DNA of 64,000 bases from positions 4,216,001 to 4,280,000 of the forward strand of contig NZ_JAMYWY010000001.1 in the NCBI RefSeq assembly GCF_024159265.1, in the 5' to 3' direction. A program made the position numbers and the translations under genes. Within the stretch, counting starts at the first letter, position 1. Each line of letters starts with the position of its first letter. Source of the DNA: Paenibacillus sp. 1781tsa1. Lineage in GTDB: Bacteria; Bacillota; Bacilli; Paenibacillales; Paenibacillaceae. Below, one piece after another: positions 14,855 through 24,091 of the stretch. The notes beneath the pieces were generated by a model. It searched no databases and had not been told where the DNA came from. It worked only from the letters and a program-made list of their open reading frames with translations.

Positions 14855-17656
14855 TCAGGATAATTGCTGTGCCTTCAATTTGAGATCATTTAATATCTGC
14901 ATCGCCTGAAGAGGCGTCATATTCATGACATCGATATCTTTCATCGTACGGATGAATTCTCGCGCTGGTTTATCCACCACAACTACATCCGGTTTCGTTG
15001 CCACACTTGGCTCATCATCCCCAAAGATGGACAGTTGAACCACATCCGAATGGTTTGCGCTGGACTGTCCTTTGCTGTTTGATTTCTTTGTATGTTGCTT
15101 CCCGGCCGACTCTTCAATAGAAGGTGTGTACTCTGCACTCTCCACAATCTCATGCTCACGGATCAATGGTGCTGAATCCGTGTGTTGGAATTCTACACCT
15201 TTTACGTTCAGGCCCGCTTCCTGCTTCTCGTTCCCGATGTATTCACTACCCACCGCTACTTGCGCAGCCGCATGTTCGAATCCATGCAACAATCCATTCG
15301 CCCGCTCAATAATGCTATCAGGCAGACCTGCAAGGCGTGCACAATAGATACCATAACTGCTGCTGGCTGCTCCGGCAATCAGTTTGCGCAGGAAATTAAC
15401 CTTGTCACCGCTCTCCTGTACCGCCATCGAGTAGTTAGCCAGCTTGTCCAGACTCTCCTCCAGATGAGCAAGCTCATGGAAATGAGTTGATACGAGCGCT
15501 TTACAGCCGATGATATCATGTACATATTCAATAACAGACTGAGCAATAGCCATACCTTCACTGGTCGACGTTCCCCGTCCCAATTCATCAATAATAATCA
15601 GACTTCGTGGTGTCGCTTTGTCCGTCATGACCTGAATGTCAGCCATCTCCACCATGAATGTGCTTTGTCCGCCAATGAGATCATCCGCGGCACCGATCCG
15701 TGTGAAAATGCGATCCATGATCGGTACTTCCGCCTGACCCGCAGGTACAAAACAACCCACTTGTGCCAAAATGGAGAATAAAGCGACCTGTCGCATATAC
15801 GTACTCTTACCAGCCATATTTGGTCCAGTAATCAGCAGTATACGTGCCTCTTCCTTGGTCATTGCGGTGTGATTGGCAATAAATGCACCATCTCGCATGA
15901 CCGCCTCGACGACCGGGTGGCGTCCTTCTTCCACAACCAGATCATAACCGTCGGTCAACGTAGGCCGTACAAAGTTTCTCTCAGCACTAATTACGGCAAA
16001 AGATTGATACACATCAATTTCCGCTACCTGTTCGGCCAGCTTTTGCAATCTTGCAATCTCTTTGTTCAGCCGCTCGCGCAGCTCTGCAAACAGTCCATAC
16101 TCAATATCAACCATTTTGTCCTGAGCTTCGAGAATCAGCGTCTCTTTTTCCTTCAACTCTGGCGTAATGTAACGTTCTGCATTGGCTAGTGTCTGTTTAC
16201 GTTCATAACGTCCCTCTGGCAGCGCGGACAGATTGGACTTGGTGATCTCGATATAATAACCAAACACTTTGTTATATCCAATCTTCAGCGATCGAATGCC
16301 TGTCGCCTCACGCTCTCGCGCTTCCAGCTCGGCAATCCACTGTTTCCCGTTGACCGAAGCCTCACGCAATTCATCCAGACGTTCATGATACCCTTCACGA
16401 ATAAGGCCTCCGTCTCTTACCGATACAGGCGGCTCGTCCACAATGGCTTGCCCGATCGCTTCACGCAGATCATTGCAATCATCCATCGTTTCGGCAATAT
16501 GCTGCAGTGTTGCGGAAGATGACCCAGCGCAATGCTGACGAAGTCCTGGAATTTTCTCCAGCGATGATTTGAGCGCATTCAGGTCACGACCATTGGCATT
16601 ACCAAACGCAATCCGGCCTACCAGACGCTCCAGATCATAGATATCTTTGAGTTCTGCCCGCAGGTCCTCACGCAATATAAACTGGTTGTACAACGTATCC
16701 ACTGCTTCAAGACGCTCATTAATCTTCCCTTTTTGCAATAATGGTTTATCGACCCAACGACGCAGCATTCTTGCACCCATGGACGTCTCAGTCCGATCAA
16801 GCAACCAGAGCAATGAACCTTTTTTGGAGCGTTCACGCACGGTTTCAACCAATTCCAGGTTCCGGCGGGTAAACGGGTCCAAGATCATATAATGATCCGG
16901 CTCATACGTTGAAATTTGGGTTAATTGTCCCAGAGAACGTTTCTGTGTCTCACTCAGATAGGAGAAAAGACGTGCAATGCACGCTTGACGTTCAGGCTCT
17001 AATCTTGCCCATACAGCCTCACCAAACTGCTGACGGACCAGATCTTCCTTATTCTTTGTCCACGCCGTGTAGACCACAGGGCGACCGATTGGAGATGCCT
17101 CGGCTTCTACCGTTTCAAGCAGCGCTGCATCCCCCACAAGCTCCGATGGTTCATAGATGCCGATTTCATCCTTAAGCCATTCCTTGGAATAGGGTATAGA
17201 TGTCACATACAACTCACCCGTTGACAGATCGCAGGCCGCGAGCGCGAGCGTATTTTGATTACCTGTAAGACACACCATGTAGTTGTTGGACTTGTCCCCT
17301 AATGTTTTGCCTTCCATTACCGTTCCGGGTGTAACCACACGAACAATTTCACGTCGTACCATGCCTTTGGTTACACTCGCATCTTCCATCTGTTCACATA
17401 TCGCAACTTTATATCCTTTTTCAATCAGACGCTGTATGTAATTGTCAGCCGAATGATAAGGTACACCGCACATTGGAATTTTGTCATCCGTGCCTCCGTT
17501 ACGTGCAGTCAGCGTGATCTCAAGTTCACGAGCAGCATTAATCGCATCCTCGAAGAACATCTCATAGAAGTCACCCAGTCTAAAAAATAGAAAAGCATCT
17601 TGCGCTTCGGCCTTCACTTGCAAATATTGTTGAATCATTGGCGTATACTGAGCCAT
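14855..17656 (-). CDS. mutS: DNA mismatch recognition protein MutS
   Basis: 933 residues from the ATG at 17656 with GGAGGA upstream; the extension to 17716 has no ribosome binding site. The mismatch-reading Phe-x-Glu is in 'LGDFYEMFF' near the N-terminus. Walker A 'GPNMAGKST', 'GGQSTFMVEM' and Walker B 'LIIIDELGRGTST' define the ABC-type ATPase. The C-terminus has an unusually long spacer (~100 residues, Ser/Lys/Glu-rich) before a final helical piece, likely the tetramer or beta-clamp contact region. It binds mispairs and recruits MutL encoded directly downstream. Confidence 0.97.
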   Translation of the reverse strand: MAQYTPMIQQYLQVKAEAQDAFLFFRLGDFYEMFFEDAINAARELEITLTARNGGTDDKIPMCGVPYHSADNYIQRLIEKGYKVAICEQMEDASVTKGMVRREIVRVVTPGTVMEGKTLGDKSNNYMVCLTGNQNTLALAACDLSTGELYVTSIPYSKEWLKDEIGIYEPSELVGDAALLETVEAEASPIGRPVVYTAWTKNKEDLVRQQFGEAVWARLEPERQACIARLFSYLSETQKRSLGQLTQISTYEPDHYMILDPFTRRNLELVETVRERSKKGSLLWLLDRTETSMGARMLRRWVDKPLLQKGKINERLEAVDTLYNQFILREDLRAELKDIYDLERLVGRIAFGNANGRDLNALKSSLEKIPGLRQHCAGSSSATLQHIAETMDDCNDLREAIGQAIVDEPPVSVRDGGLIREGYHERLDELREASVNGKQWIAELEAREREATGIRSLKIGYNKVFGYYIEITKSNLSALPEGRYERKQTLANAERYITPELKEKETLILEAQDKMVDIEYGLFAELRERLNKEIARLQKLAEQVAEIDVYQSFAVISAERNFVRPTLTDGYDLVVEEGRHPVVEAVMRDGAFIANHTAMTKEEARILLITGPNMAGKSTYMRQVALFSILAQVGCFVPAGQAEVPIMDRIFTRIGAADDLIGGQSTFMVEMADIQVMTDKATPRSLIIIDELGRGTSTSEGMAIAQSVIEYVHDIIGCKALVSTHFHELAHLEESLDKLANYSMAVQESGDKVNFLRKLIAGAASSSYGIYCARLAGLPDSIIERANGLLHGFEHAAAQVAVGSEYIGNEKQEAGLNVKGVEFQHTDSAPLIREHEIVESAEYTPSIEESAGKQHTKKSNSKGQSSANHSDVVQLSIFGDDEPSVATKPDVVVVDKPAREFIRTMKDIDVMNMTPLQAMQILNDLKLKAQQLS

Positions 17657-17859
17657 GATGAATATCCTCCATCCCATTCCTATAATGTCAGGAAGAAACG
17701 CGTCCTGGAAGGACAATAAGACGGTCAGGCACCGTGTTTGCGCCTCCGCCTTATGTTTTGGCTATTCGCCACTTCCTTCAAGGGTTGCTGCTCCATATCT
17801 TCCGTAGCTATTACTTATAAAAGACTTGTTTCTTATTATATCAAAAAAATGTCCGTTCT

Positions 17860-19110
17860 TCATGAACCTGCCCGAATATTCCAGAGTTTACGGATATCTC
17901 GGCTCTCATCCCAGGTTCTTCCCAGTTTTAATTGAAGGAGTAACGGTGACGCATACCGTTCATAACGTGCATATCCATCCAACCTCTTCAGATCATCTAC
18001 CAGAGCTGGAATGTATTCCTTGATCACTTCGCGCGTTCCTTCATAAAAAGCGGTATGAACCTCTGCTTTCTCCAACGGACGCTGCCGTAATTGAGTATAC
18101 CCGCTCGCAATCAGACCTGCCAATGCCACAACACCTTTCGCAACAAGGGGTGACACAAGAAAACTGGGTAACGTACGATACTCAAACCCACCATATGATT
18201 TCAGGCGAAAATCACCAAGTGCTCCATAACGGGGGCGTCTTCCCGATCCACGGGGGTCCTGAAGAAATGCCAGTGGCAGTGCCAAATAATTGTCCAGTGC
18301 GCGAAGCAGTTCCCCGGTAAGGTTCACGCCGCTAAAATGAATATGACCGCCCAGAGGTAAGCCCCGTTGTGGCATCCCTCCTGCCTGCCAGATGAGGGAG
18401 TGATCACTGATGCTGCGGGAAGCGGCTGCGAATGCCCTCATCAGATGAGCCAGCAGTTCTCGTGGTTCGGAGCTGGGAGCGGGTCTCAGTTCGGCAACCG
18501 GATATATGCGCCGTCCACCAATGGTCACGGAATCACAGCCTGCCATGCCTGTGCGTTCAAGAAATCTGGAGGCGGGTACGATTTTGGATTCCGGCATCTG
18601 CACCAGAAGGAACTCGGGGTCCATGCCGAGTATTGGAGTGGGCCTGTGACTCATTTCCTCATCCAGCAGTTCCTGATGCTGCTTCCAGCTTTCCCTATAG
18701 GTAGCAGCAAGGTTGGTCACCCCTTTCCACGGATTCGGATCGATCGAAATGACTGCACAACCTCCATTCCCTGAGGATTCCATTCGAACGGCTCCATGAT
18801 CCAGTCCTAGCGTATACAGCGTTTTGATCGCAAGTCGTTCTATGCGCTTAAACAAGGTTGAACTCGCTTCACGCTCCAACAGAGTTTCCTGCGCCCCTCC
18901 CATGCCACTGGTATCCTTGCGCTTGATTCGAATCGCCTGCAGACAACTTATCTCGACATCATAGCGTACACGCAAGCCTGGTTCACGTTTGCGCCGATCG
19001 CGCAGTGACAATACTTCAATGCCTGCCTGTTTCAACCGTTCTGTACGTTCTCCAGAGGTCATTCTTTCATATCGGCGCAATGCCTCCTCCGCGTGTTCTA
19101 ACACATTCAT
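17860..19110 (-). CDS. Putative COOH-NH2 (amidoligase-type) ligase
   Basis: 416 residues, ATG with GGAGGGGGGACATA. Motifs 'LGMDPEFLLVQ' (acidic metal site), 'GGHIHFSGVNLTGELL' and 'YGGFEYRTLPSFL' match the COOH-NH2 ligase family, related to glutamine synthetase/GCS folds, which forms amide bonds on carboxylates using ATP. An N-terminal ~130 residues are specific to this family branch. It lies between mutS and cotE on the same strand; the product of cotE ends in an Asp-rich tail. Modification of a spore-coat or peptide carboxylate is a possible role, by context only. Two terminator-like hairpins separate it from cotE. Confidence 0.7.
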   Translation of the reverse strand: MNVLEHAEEALRRYERMTSGERTERLKQAGIEVLSLRDRRKREPGLRVRYDVEISCLQAIRIKRKDTSGMGGAQETLLEREASSTLFKRIERLAIKTLYTLGLDHGAVRMESSGNGGCAVISIDPNPWKGVTNLAATYRESWKQHQELLDEEMSHRPTPILGMDPEFLLVQMPESKIVPASRFLERTGMAGCDSVTIGGRRIYPVAELRPAPSSEPRELLAHLMRAFAAASRSISDHSLIWQAGGMPQRGLPLGGHIHFSGVNLTGELLRALDNYLALPLAFLQDPRGSGRRPRYGALGDFRLKSYGGFEYRTLPSFLVSPLVAKGVVALAGLIASGYTQLRQRPLEKAEVHTAFYEGTREVIKEYIPALVDDLKRLDGYARYERYASPLLLQLKLGRTWDESRDIRKLWNIRAGS

Positions 19111-19138
19111 TATGTCCCCCCTCCCCGATCATGCAACT

Positions 19139-19205
19139 AAATAAAAATAACCCCGCAATGCGGAGCCTTCCCGTGAAAGGTATTCCATGCACATTGCGAG
19201 GCTCG
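19139..19205 (-). terminator. Terminator or attenuator 30 bases before the ligase gene
   Basis: On the minus strand CCTCGCAATG pairs with CATTGCGGGG (10 bp, one G-T), enclosing a smaller hairpin, and is followed by TTATTTTTATTT. Its T-tract ends about 30 bases before the ligase ATG, leaving no room for a promoter between them, so it may act as a leader attenuator. Confidence 0.6.
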
Positions 19206-19230
19206 TTAACACCCATTTTATCAATATTTA

Positions 19231-19255
19231 AGAAGAAAGAGGGCTTACGCCCTCT
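19231..19255 (-). terminator. Terminator after cotE
   Basis: AGAGGGC/GCCCTCT stem with a 4-nt loop followed by TTCTTCTT on the minus strand, about 55 bases past the cotE stop. Confidence 0.75.
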
Positions 19256-19311
19256 TCACCGCGCCTTCTGGCGCATATGATACCTTAGGTTAACAAATAC
19301 TCGAGTCAAAC

Positions 19312-19872
19312 TCACAGCTCATCGTCGAGCAGATCGGGATCGAGATCGTCATAATCTCCATCGCCACTGCCAAAGTCATAGTCCTTGTCTTCGTAATCAC
19401 CGCAACCATCTGTGCAGACCTTCACACAAACTTTGGTTTCGGCAACGAGTTCTACAGCGAATTCCCGCTCTACCCGGATAATTACACTGCTTCCACCCGC
19501 CGATACTGTGGCTTCCACACAGCTAGGTTCCTGCGTTGCATCCGCAGATACCTCCACTGTGGAAGTCCGGTGTTTCGGGTCCAGATAGGACAAAGGCACA
19601 TGTTCTACATACGACACCGTTTCTTTGGCTACATCCGTCTGCGAATTCTTGTCATAGGAATACCAAATGTTGATATCGTAAGTACCAATAACTTCAATTC
19701 CGTCACCCGCTGATACGGCTTCATATTGGTGGTTGATAATCCAAGCCCCCAAAATACTTGTCGGACCATTTGGCGGAGTCACGGTATGTGTTACGGTAGA
19801 GAACTTACGACCTTTGCCGCAGATCGCCTTCGTGATAATCTCTCTACATTGATGTTTATGACTCAATGACAT
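19312..19872 (-). CDS. cotE: Spore outer-coat morphogenetic protein CotE
   Basis: 186 residues from ATG 19872, which has GGAGGAGG 7 bases upstream. Family signatures 'REIITKAICGKGRKFS', 'ILGAWIINHQYEA' and 'YDINIWYSYDKNSQTDVA' are strong, and the C-terminus is the expected acidic tail ('DYDDLDPDLLDDEL'). CotE assembles around the forespore and recruits outer-coat proteins, so this is a mother-cell sporulation gene. A sigma-E-like promoter lies in the short gap upstream. Length is close to the B. subtilis protein (181). Confidence 0.96.
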   Translation of the reverse strand: MSLSHKHQCREIITKAICGKGRKFSTVTHTVTPPNGPTSILGAWIINHQYEAVSAGDGIEVIGTYDINIWYSYDKNSQTDVAKETVSYVEHVPLSYLDPKHRTSTVEVSADATQEPSCVEATVSAGGSSVIIRVEREFAVELVAETKVCVKVCTDGCGDYEDKDYDFGSGDGDYDDLDPDLLDDEL

Positions 19873-19905
19873 CTTTAAACCTCCTCCATACAATCATTCA
19901 CTACA

Positions 19906-19935
19906 AGTGTATGCAGGGCATTCGTCTAGGGTGAC
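19906..19935 (-). promoter_or_regulatory. Sigma-E-like promoter of cotE
   Basis: CATACACT (19913-19906) matches the sigma-E -10 CATACAnT exactly. GTCACCCT sits 14 bases upstream as a -35 that matches the GTCA part only. B. subtilis cotE is known to have a sigma-E promoter. Confidence 0.55.
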
Positions 19936-19947
19936 AACTATTTTCTA

Positions 19948-20925
19948 TTATTCGTTTGTAGATTGGGACCGGTCCGATATTGGGGACGGTGCTTTGTCCT
20001 TCTTCGCGACTTTCAGATACAGCGCGAGTTCACGGCACAACTGGAGAATTGCGGAACGAATCTCGAATTCTTCCCTTGTATCCGGCAGTTCCATACGTTT
20101 GAATTCTTCTTGCACATCCGCAAGAAGTTTTTCAGTTCGTCCGGTGTAGGATTCAGTAAGTACATCCTGACTGAGCTGATCGAACAGCTCCGATACCATT
20201 TCCGCATGCGGCATCTTCTGATAGATCTGGGACACCAGATGCATCATGTGCTGGATCGAGTCGAGCTGCGTTTTGCGCATATAGAAGTAGACACTCCATT
20301 CCTCATTCGGATGAATCACCTGATTCTCCAGAGAACGCTTGGCTGCATCAATACCGCCCAGAATCGCTTTATCTGCTTCAATCAGTTCTCTACCCGCCCA
20401 TGCTTCATTGGGATTACGCAGCGTCGCCGCGAATTCTTTGAAAATCTTCGAAAAGAGTTCATCGATTCGTTTGCGAATGCGCAGCATCTGTGGATCCGCT
20501 GCCGGCATATAGGCCAGGTTAACCGCCATTGCAGAACCAAGACCAATCAGTAACAAAGCAATTTGTACGAGGACAACATTCACGTCCATCTCTCCGCCGC
20601 TGAACACCCGAAACACAACCACTGAACCTGTTACAATACCTTCCTTGAAGCCCACCCGGACAATAACCGGGAATGCAATCAATATGTATACGGCCAGTAC
20701 CCAGTAATGGAAGCCTAGAAAGTGAAAAAGTACACTTGCAAATAAAAGTCCAACGACTGAAGCAAAGAACCTCGCCGATATGGTGCGAATACTTCGTTTT
20801 CTCGTTACATCCACCCCAAGAATGGCAAGCAATCCCGCAGATGTTGGTCCTGGCAAGCCGCACCAGTCCGCAATCAGCACGGCCATTAATGCGGCGATTG
20901 CGGTTTTAATTACCCTAAAACCCAT
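19948..20925 (-). CDS. Aromatic acid exporter family membrane protein (ArAE_1 / DUF939)
   Basis: 325 residues, ATG behind GGAGATGG. The first ~145 residues contain about four hydrophobic helices; 'GPTSAGLLAILGVDVTRKRS' and 'RFFASVVGLLFASV' are typical of the family. The C-terminal half is a soluble, helix-rich region with 'RNPNEAWAGRELIEADKAI' typical of the ArAE_1_C domain. Members are small relatives of the FUSC/AaeB exporters; substrates in Firmicutes are unknown. Nothing in the neighbourhood defines a substrate. Confidence 0.8.
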   Translation of the reverse strand: MGFRVIKTAIAALMAVLIADWCGLPGPTSAGLLAILGVDVTRKRSIRTISARFFASVVGLLFASVLFHFLGFHYWVLAVYILIAFPVIVRVGFKEGIVTGSVVVFRVFSGGEMDVNVVLVQIALLLIGLGSAMAVNLAYMPAADPQMLRIRKRIDELFSKIFKEFAATLRNPNEAWAGRELIEADKAILGGIDAAKRSLENQVIHPNEEWSVYFYMRKTQLDSIQHMMHLVSQIYQKMPHAEMVSELFDQLSQDVLTESYTGRTEKLLADVQEEFKRMELPDTREEFEIRSAILQLCRELALYLKVAKKDKAPSPISDRSQSTNE

Positions 20926-21274
20926 TTAATATTCCATCTCCTCTAAGCTGCAAAAAAAATTCTTAGCCAGCTCGTCGCCTCATTCATTAGTCATGACTAG
21001 TATATCTAATCCCAATGTAAACTAGACGACATCAACCGACATGCGCATGCATGCCGGTCACAGCAACACGCCCCGAATGAGGGACGCTGGCAAGTTAGAT
21101 CGTTGCGACAGAACCTCAAGGCCCTCTTCTCCAATCATCGCATTCATTCCGGATCTGCACGGAATATTCATACTAAATATGGTACTTGATTTTACGGTAT
21201 CGGGCAACGTGACACCCCTTGTGAAATTGTATACATATCATACCCGGTCACATTACGAGAAAAACACTTCGGAA
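20926..21274. other. Intergenic region without a recognisable gene
   Basis: Between the ABC permease stop and the exporter start, both minus strand. A short palindromic run (gcgcatgcatgc near 21046) is present. I see no gene, convincing terminator or riboswitch; it presumably holds the exporter promoter. Confidence 0.4.
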
Positions 21275-22108
21275 TCACCTGCGGCCTGCCAGCATTTTGC
21301 GTTCTGCATAGACAACAAGTTGATACATGGCTGTTGCAACTGCCGCAATAATTAACAGACTCGATAATACAAGCGTGAAGTTGAATACCTGGAATCCATA
21401 GATAATTAAATAACCGAGCCCTTGTTTGGCGACCAAAAACTCACCCACAATTACACCCACCCAGGCCATGCCCACGTTCACCTTCAAAGTGGATACAATC
21501 GCCGGAAAAGAAGCTGGCAAAACAACTTTCGTAAAAATCTCGGAACGTTCTCCACCAAAGGTTCGAATCACTTTAATATAATTGGGATCCACTTCATTGA
21601 AGCTGTTATACACCACCAGTGTCGTAATAATGACCGTGATGGACAACGTAGTCATAACAATGGCTGTAAAACCAGCGCCAAACATAACAATAAAGATCGG
21701 GCCAAGTGCTACCTTTGGCATGCTGTTGAACACAACCATATAGGGGTCCAGCACTTTGGACAAAAAAGGAGACCACCAAATCAAAACCGCAAGCAAGGTT
21801 CCAACGAGTGTCCCCAGTAAAAAACCAACTGCCGTTTCCCCTACGGTTACCCCAACATGTGCCCATAATTCGCCACTAGCGATGTCCTTGCCAATCTGTG
21901 CAAAAATCTTGCTTGGATAACTGAATAACAGTACATCAATCCAACGGAGTCTGCCTGCCACTTCCCATAGCAAAAACATACATACCAGCATAGATAACTG
22001 TACGGCAAGCACTTGATGGCGCCATCTGGCCACCTGCTGAATATGATTCCGATGCAGCTGTCCCATCCATTCGTCACGCTTTTCCTGCTTCGGATTCGTA
22101 TGATTCAC
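21275..22108 (-). CDS. ABC transporter permease (SsuC/TauC/ThiX type)
   Basis: 277 residues with about six transmembrane segments and a BPD_transp_1 fold. The EAA-like loop is in 'VDPNYIKVIRTFGGERSEIF' and 'LPASFPAIVSTLKVNVGMAW', characteristic of the nitrate/sulfonate/taurine/thiamine-precursor importer family. The 'GMAWVGVIVGEFL' stretch is also typical. Overlaps the ATPase stop by 4 bases, so the two are coupled. Together with the ATPase and lipoprotein upstream it forms a complete importer. Confidence 0.9.
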   Translation of the reverse strand: MNHTNPKQEKRDEWMGQLHRNHIQQVARWRHQVLAVQLSMLVCMFLLWEVAGRLRWIDVLLFSYPSKIFAQIGKDIASGELWAHVGVTVGETAVGFLLGTLVGTLLAVLIWWSPFLSKVLDPYMVVFNSMPKVALGPIFIVMFGAGFTAIVMTTLSITVIITTLVVYNSFNEVDPNYIKVIRTFGGERSEIFTKVVLPASFPAIVSTLKVNVGMAWVGVIVGEFLVAKQGLGYLIIYGFQVFNFTLVLSSLLIIAAVATAMYQLVVYAERKMLAGRR

Positions 22109-22899
22109 GCGTCTTTCTCACCTCCCCCGGGCTGATCCAGTTCACTCCATAACGCCTGAAACAACGCATTGAATCCTTCTTGCTCCCTGGCATGGAAGGG
22201 CTGTGCTTTCCGAATTCCATCCGGAATGATAAATTCACGACGGATGCGGCCAGGATTGCGATCAAGTACAATGACGCGATCACTGACCGCAATGGCTTCA
22301 GACAAATCATGGGTGACGAGTACAGAGGTTTTGCCAAACTGTTTTAACGTATCCGACACCAGATCCTCCAGTTGCAGCTTGGTTTGATAATCCAGTGCCG
22401 AGAATGGTTCATCCAACAATAAAATTCCCGGATCGGTTGCCAGCGTACGCACCAGTGCCACCCGCTGTCTCATGCCCCCTGAAAGCTCTGAAGGGTACTG
22501 ATTCTCTGTTCCGGCCAAGCCCATACTTATCAGCAGTTCCCGTACACGTTCACGACTCCGTTCATCCAGTCTGCCTGTCAGTTCAAGACCGATCAATGCG
22601 TTATCGAGAATGGTCCGCCATGGAAACAGATAGTCCTGTTGAAGCATATAACCAATCTGTGATGAGGGACCGCCAACAAGTTTCCCTTTAACCTTAACCT
22701 CTCCTCGGGTGGGTGTGAGCAGCCCGGCGATGATCGACAACAGTGTCGTTTTACCGCATCCGCTCGGTCCAACCAGACTGACGAACTCTCCTTTTTGGAT
22801 CTCCAGACTCAAGTCCTCAATCACCAATGAAGCTTCCCGCTCACTGACGTATACTTGAGAGATCCCCTCCAGTCGGATCACACTTTCGGATTCAGGCAT
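22105..22899 (-). CDS. ABC transporter ATP-binding protein (SsuB/TauB type)
   Basis: 264 residues from ATG 22899 with GGAAGTGAG upstream; the longer frame runs back into the binding-protein gene. Walker A 'GPSGCGKTT', Q-loop 'MLQQDYLFPW', signature 'LSGGMRQRVALVR', Walker B 'ILLLDEPFSAL' and switch 'VLVTHDLSEA' are complete. It energises the adjacent permease. The gene lies between permease and lipoprotein genes with tight spacing. Confidence 0.93.
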   Translation of the reverse strand: MPESESVIRLEGISQVYVSEREASLVIEDLSLEIQKGEFVSLVGPSGCGKTTLLSIIAGLLTPTRGEVKVKGKLVGGPSSQIGYMLQQDYLFPWRTILDNALIGLELTGRLDERSRERVRELLISMGLAGTENQYPSELSGGMRQRVALVRTLATDPGILLLDEPFSALDYQTKLQLEDLVSDTLKQFGKTSVLVTHDLSEAIAVSDRVIVLDRNPGRIRREFIIPDGIRKAQPFHAREQEGFNALFQALWSELDQPGGGEKDA

Positions 22900-22927
22900 T
22901 CTGCTCACTTCCTTTCCTGAATACCCA

Positions 22928-23932
22928 TTACTTTGATTTCGTGGCTTCTTCCGCATAGGCATTATCCACAATGGCATTCAAATCCACGCGTTCTTTCAAC
23001 TCTCCGGCAGCACTCATGACATCAAGCAGATTGTTCCACTCTTCCTCATCAATGATTGGGTCCGTAGCATAGCTGCCCTGTTCCTTATAACGGTTCACAC
23101 TGCTGACCAAAATGGCTGGATCGATGTCTTTGAAAAAAGGAGAAATGACTTCAGCAATCTCTTCAGCCGTATGGGAGTCCACCCATGCCTGCGCTTTATG
23201 CAGACCATGCGTAAACTTCTGCACGATATCCTTGTTGTCGTTAAGATAACTCTGTTTCGTCATGAAGACGGTGTAAGGCAGAAGACCACTTTCTGTTCCA
23301 AACGATGCAACAACCTTACCCCGACCTTCTTGTTCAAAAATCGATGCCTGGGGTTCGAACAGTTGAACATAATCACCCGTGCCTGAGGCAAAAGCAGACG
23401 CAATATTGGCAAAGTCCACATTCTGTATCAGTTCCAGATCACTTTGCGGATTGATACCATGTTTGCTCAGTGCAAACTCCCCTGCCATTTGCGGCATGCC
23501 GCCTTTGCGTTGACCGAGAAATGTGGAATCCCTCAGTTGCTCCCAATCGAAGCTACCTTCTGTGTTACGAGCGAACAGAAATGTACCATCCGTCTGGGTG
23601 AGCTGAGCAAAGTTAATGACCGGATCTTCCGCTCCCTGCTGATAGACGTATATGGACGTCTCCGCTCCTACCAAGGCGATATCCACCGAACCTGCGAGTA
23701 ATGCCGCCATCGTTTTGTCACCGCCGGCAGTTGTCTGAATCTCCACCTCAAGTCCCTGCTCCTCAAAAAAACCTTGAGCCACGGCCACATACTCCGGTGC
23801 GTAAAATACCGAACGAGTCACTTCGCCAATCGTAATCTTGGCTGCATTCTCTTCCTTATTACAGCTGGTGAGCGCCACAATGATAATCAGCAGAATAACG
23901 ATGCCCCGGACGAACCATGGCGTGTATTTCAT
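22928..23932 (-). CDS. ABC transporter substrate-binding lipoprotein (NMT1/SsuA-like)
   Basis: 334 residues from ATG 23932, preceded by AAGGAGGG. An N-terminal lipobox ('ALTSC') predicts a lipid-anchored protein. Family features are 'GEVTRSVFYAPEYVAVAQGF' and 'TTAGGDKTMAALLAGSVDIA', typical of NMT1/THI5 and SsuA proteins. Candidate substrates are sulfonates, pyrimidine precursors of thiamine or similar compounds. No sulfonatase, thiamine gene or TPP riboswitch is visible nearby, so the substrate stays open. First gene of a three-gene operon. Confidence 0.9.
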   Translation of the reverse strand: MKYTPWFVRGIVILLIIIVALTSCNKEENAAKITIGEVTRSVFYAPEYVAVAQGFFEEQGLEVEIQTTAGGDKTMAALLAGSVDIALVGAETSIYVYQQGAEDPVINFAQLTQTDGTFLFARNTEGSFDWEQLRDSTFLGQRKGGMPQMAGEFALSKHGINPQSDLELIQNVDFANIASAFASGTGDYVQLFEPQASIFEQEGRGKVVASFGTESGLLPYTVFMTKQSYLNDNKDIVQKFTHGLHKAQAWVDSHTAEEIAEVISPFFKDIDPAILVSSVNRYKEQGSYATDPIIDEEEWNNLLDVMSAAGELKERVDLNAIVDNAYAEEATKSK

Positions 23933-24015
23933 GTTGTTTCCCTCCTTCACTGGTTTCAGCAGTTTCTCTCTATTATGGATATGCCGATGCCCAGCAAAAG
24001 GTTAAGAACTTGAAT

Positions 24016-24049
24016 GCAAAAAAGAGCCGGGCAATGATGCCCGACTCTT
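24016..24049 (-). terminator. Terminator after the carboxypeptidase gene
   Basis: Minus-strand AAGAGTCGGGCA / TGCCCGGCTCTT stem with ATCA-type loop, followed by TTTTTTGC. Separates the carboxypeptidase from the ABC operon. Confidence 0.9.
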
Positions 24050-24091
24050 CCGCTCTTCGTAATGCTATTCAATATGTTATATATGCGATAC

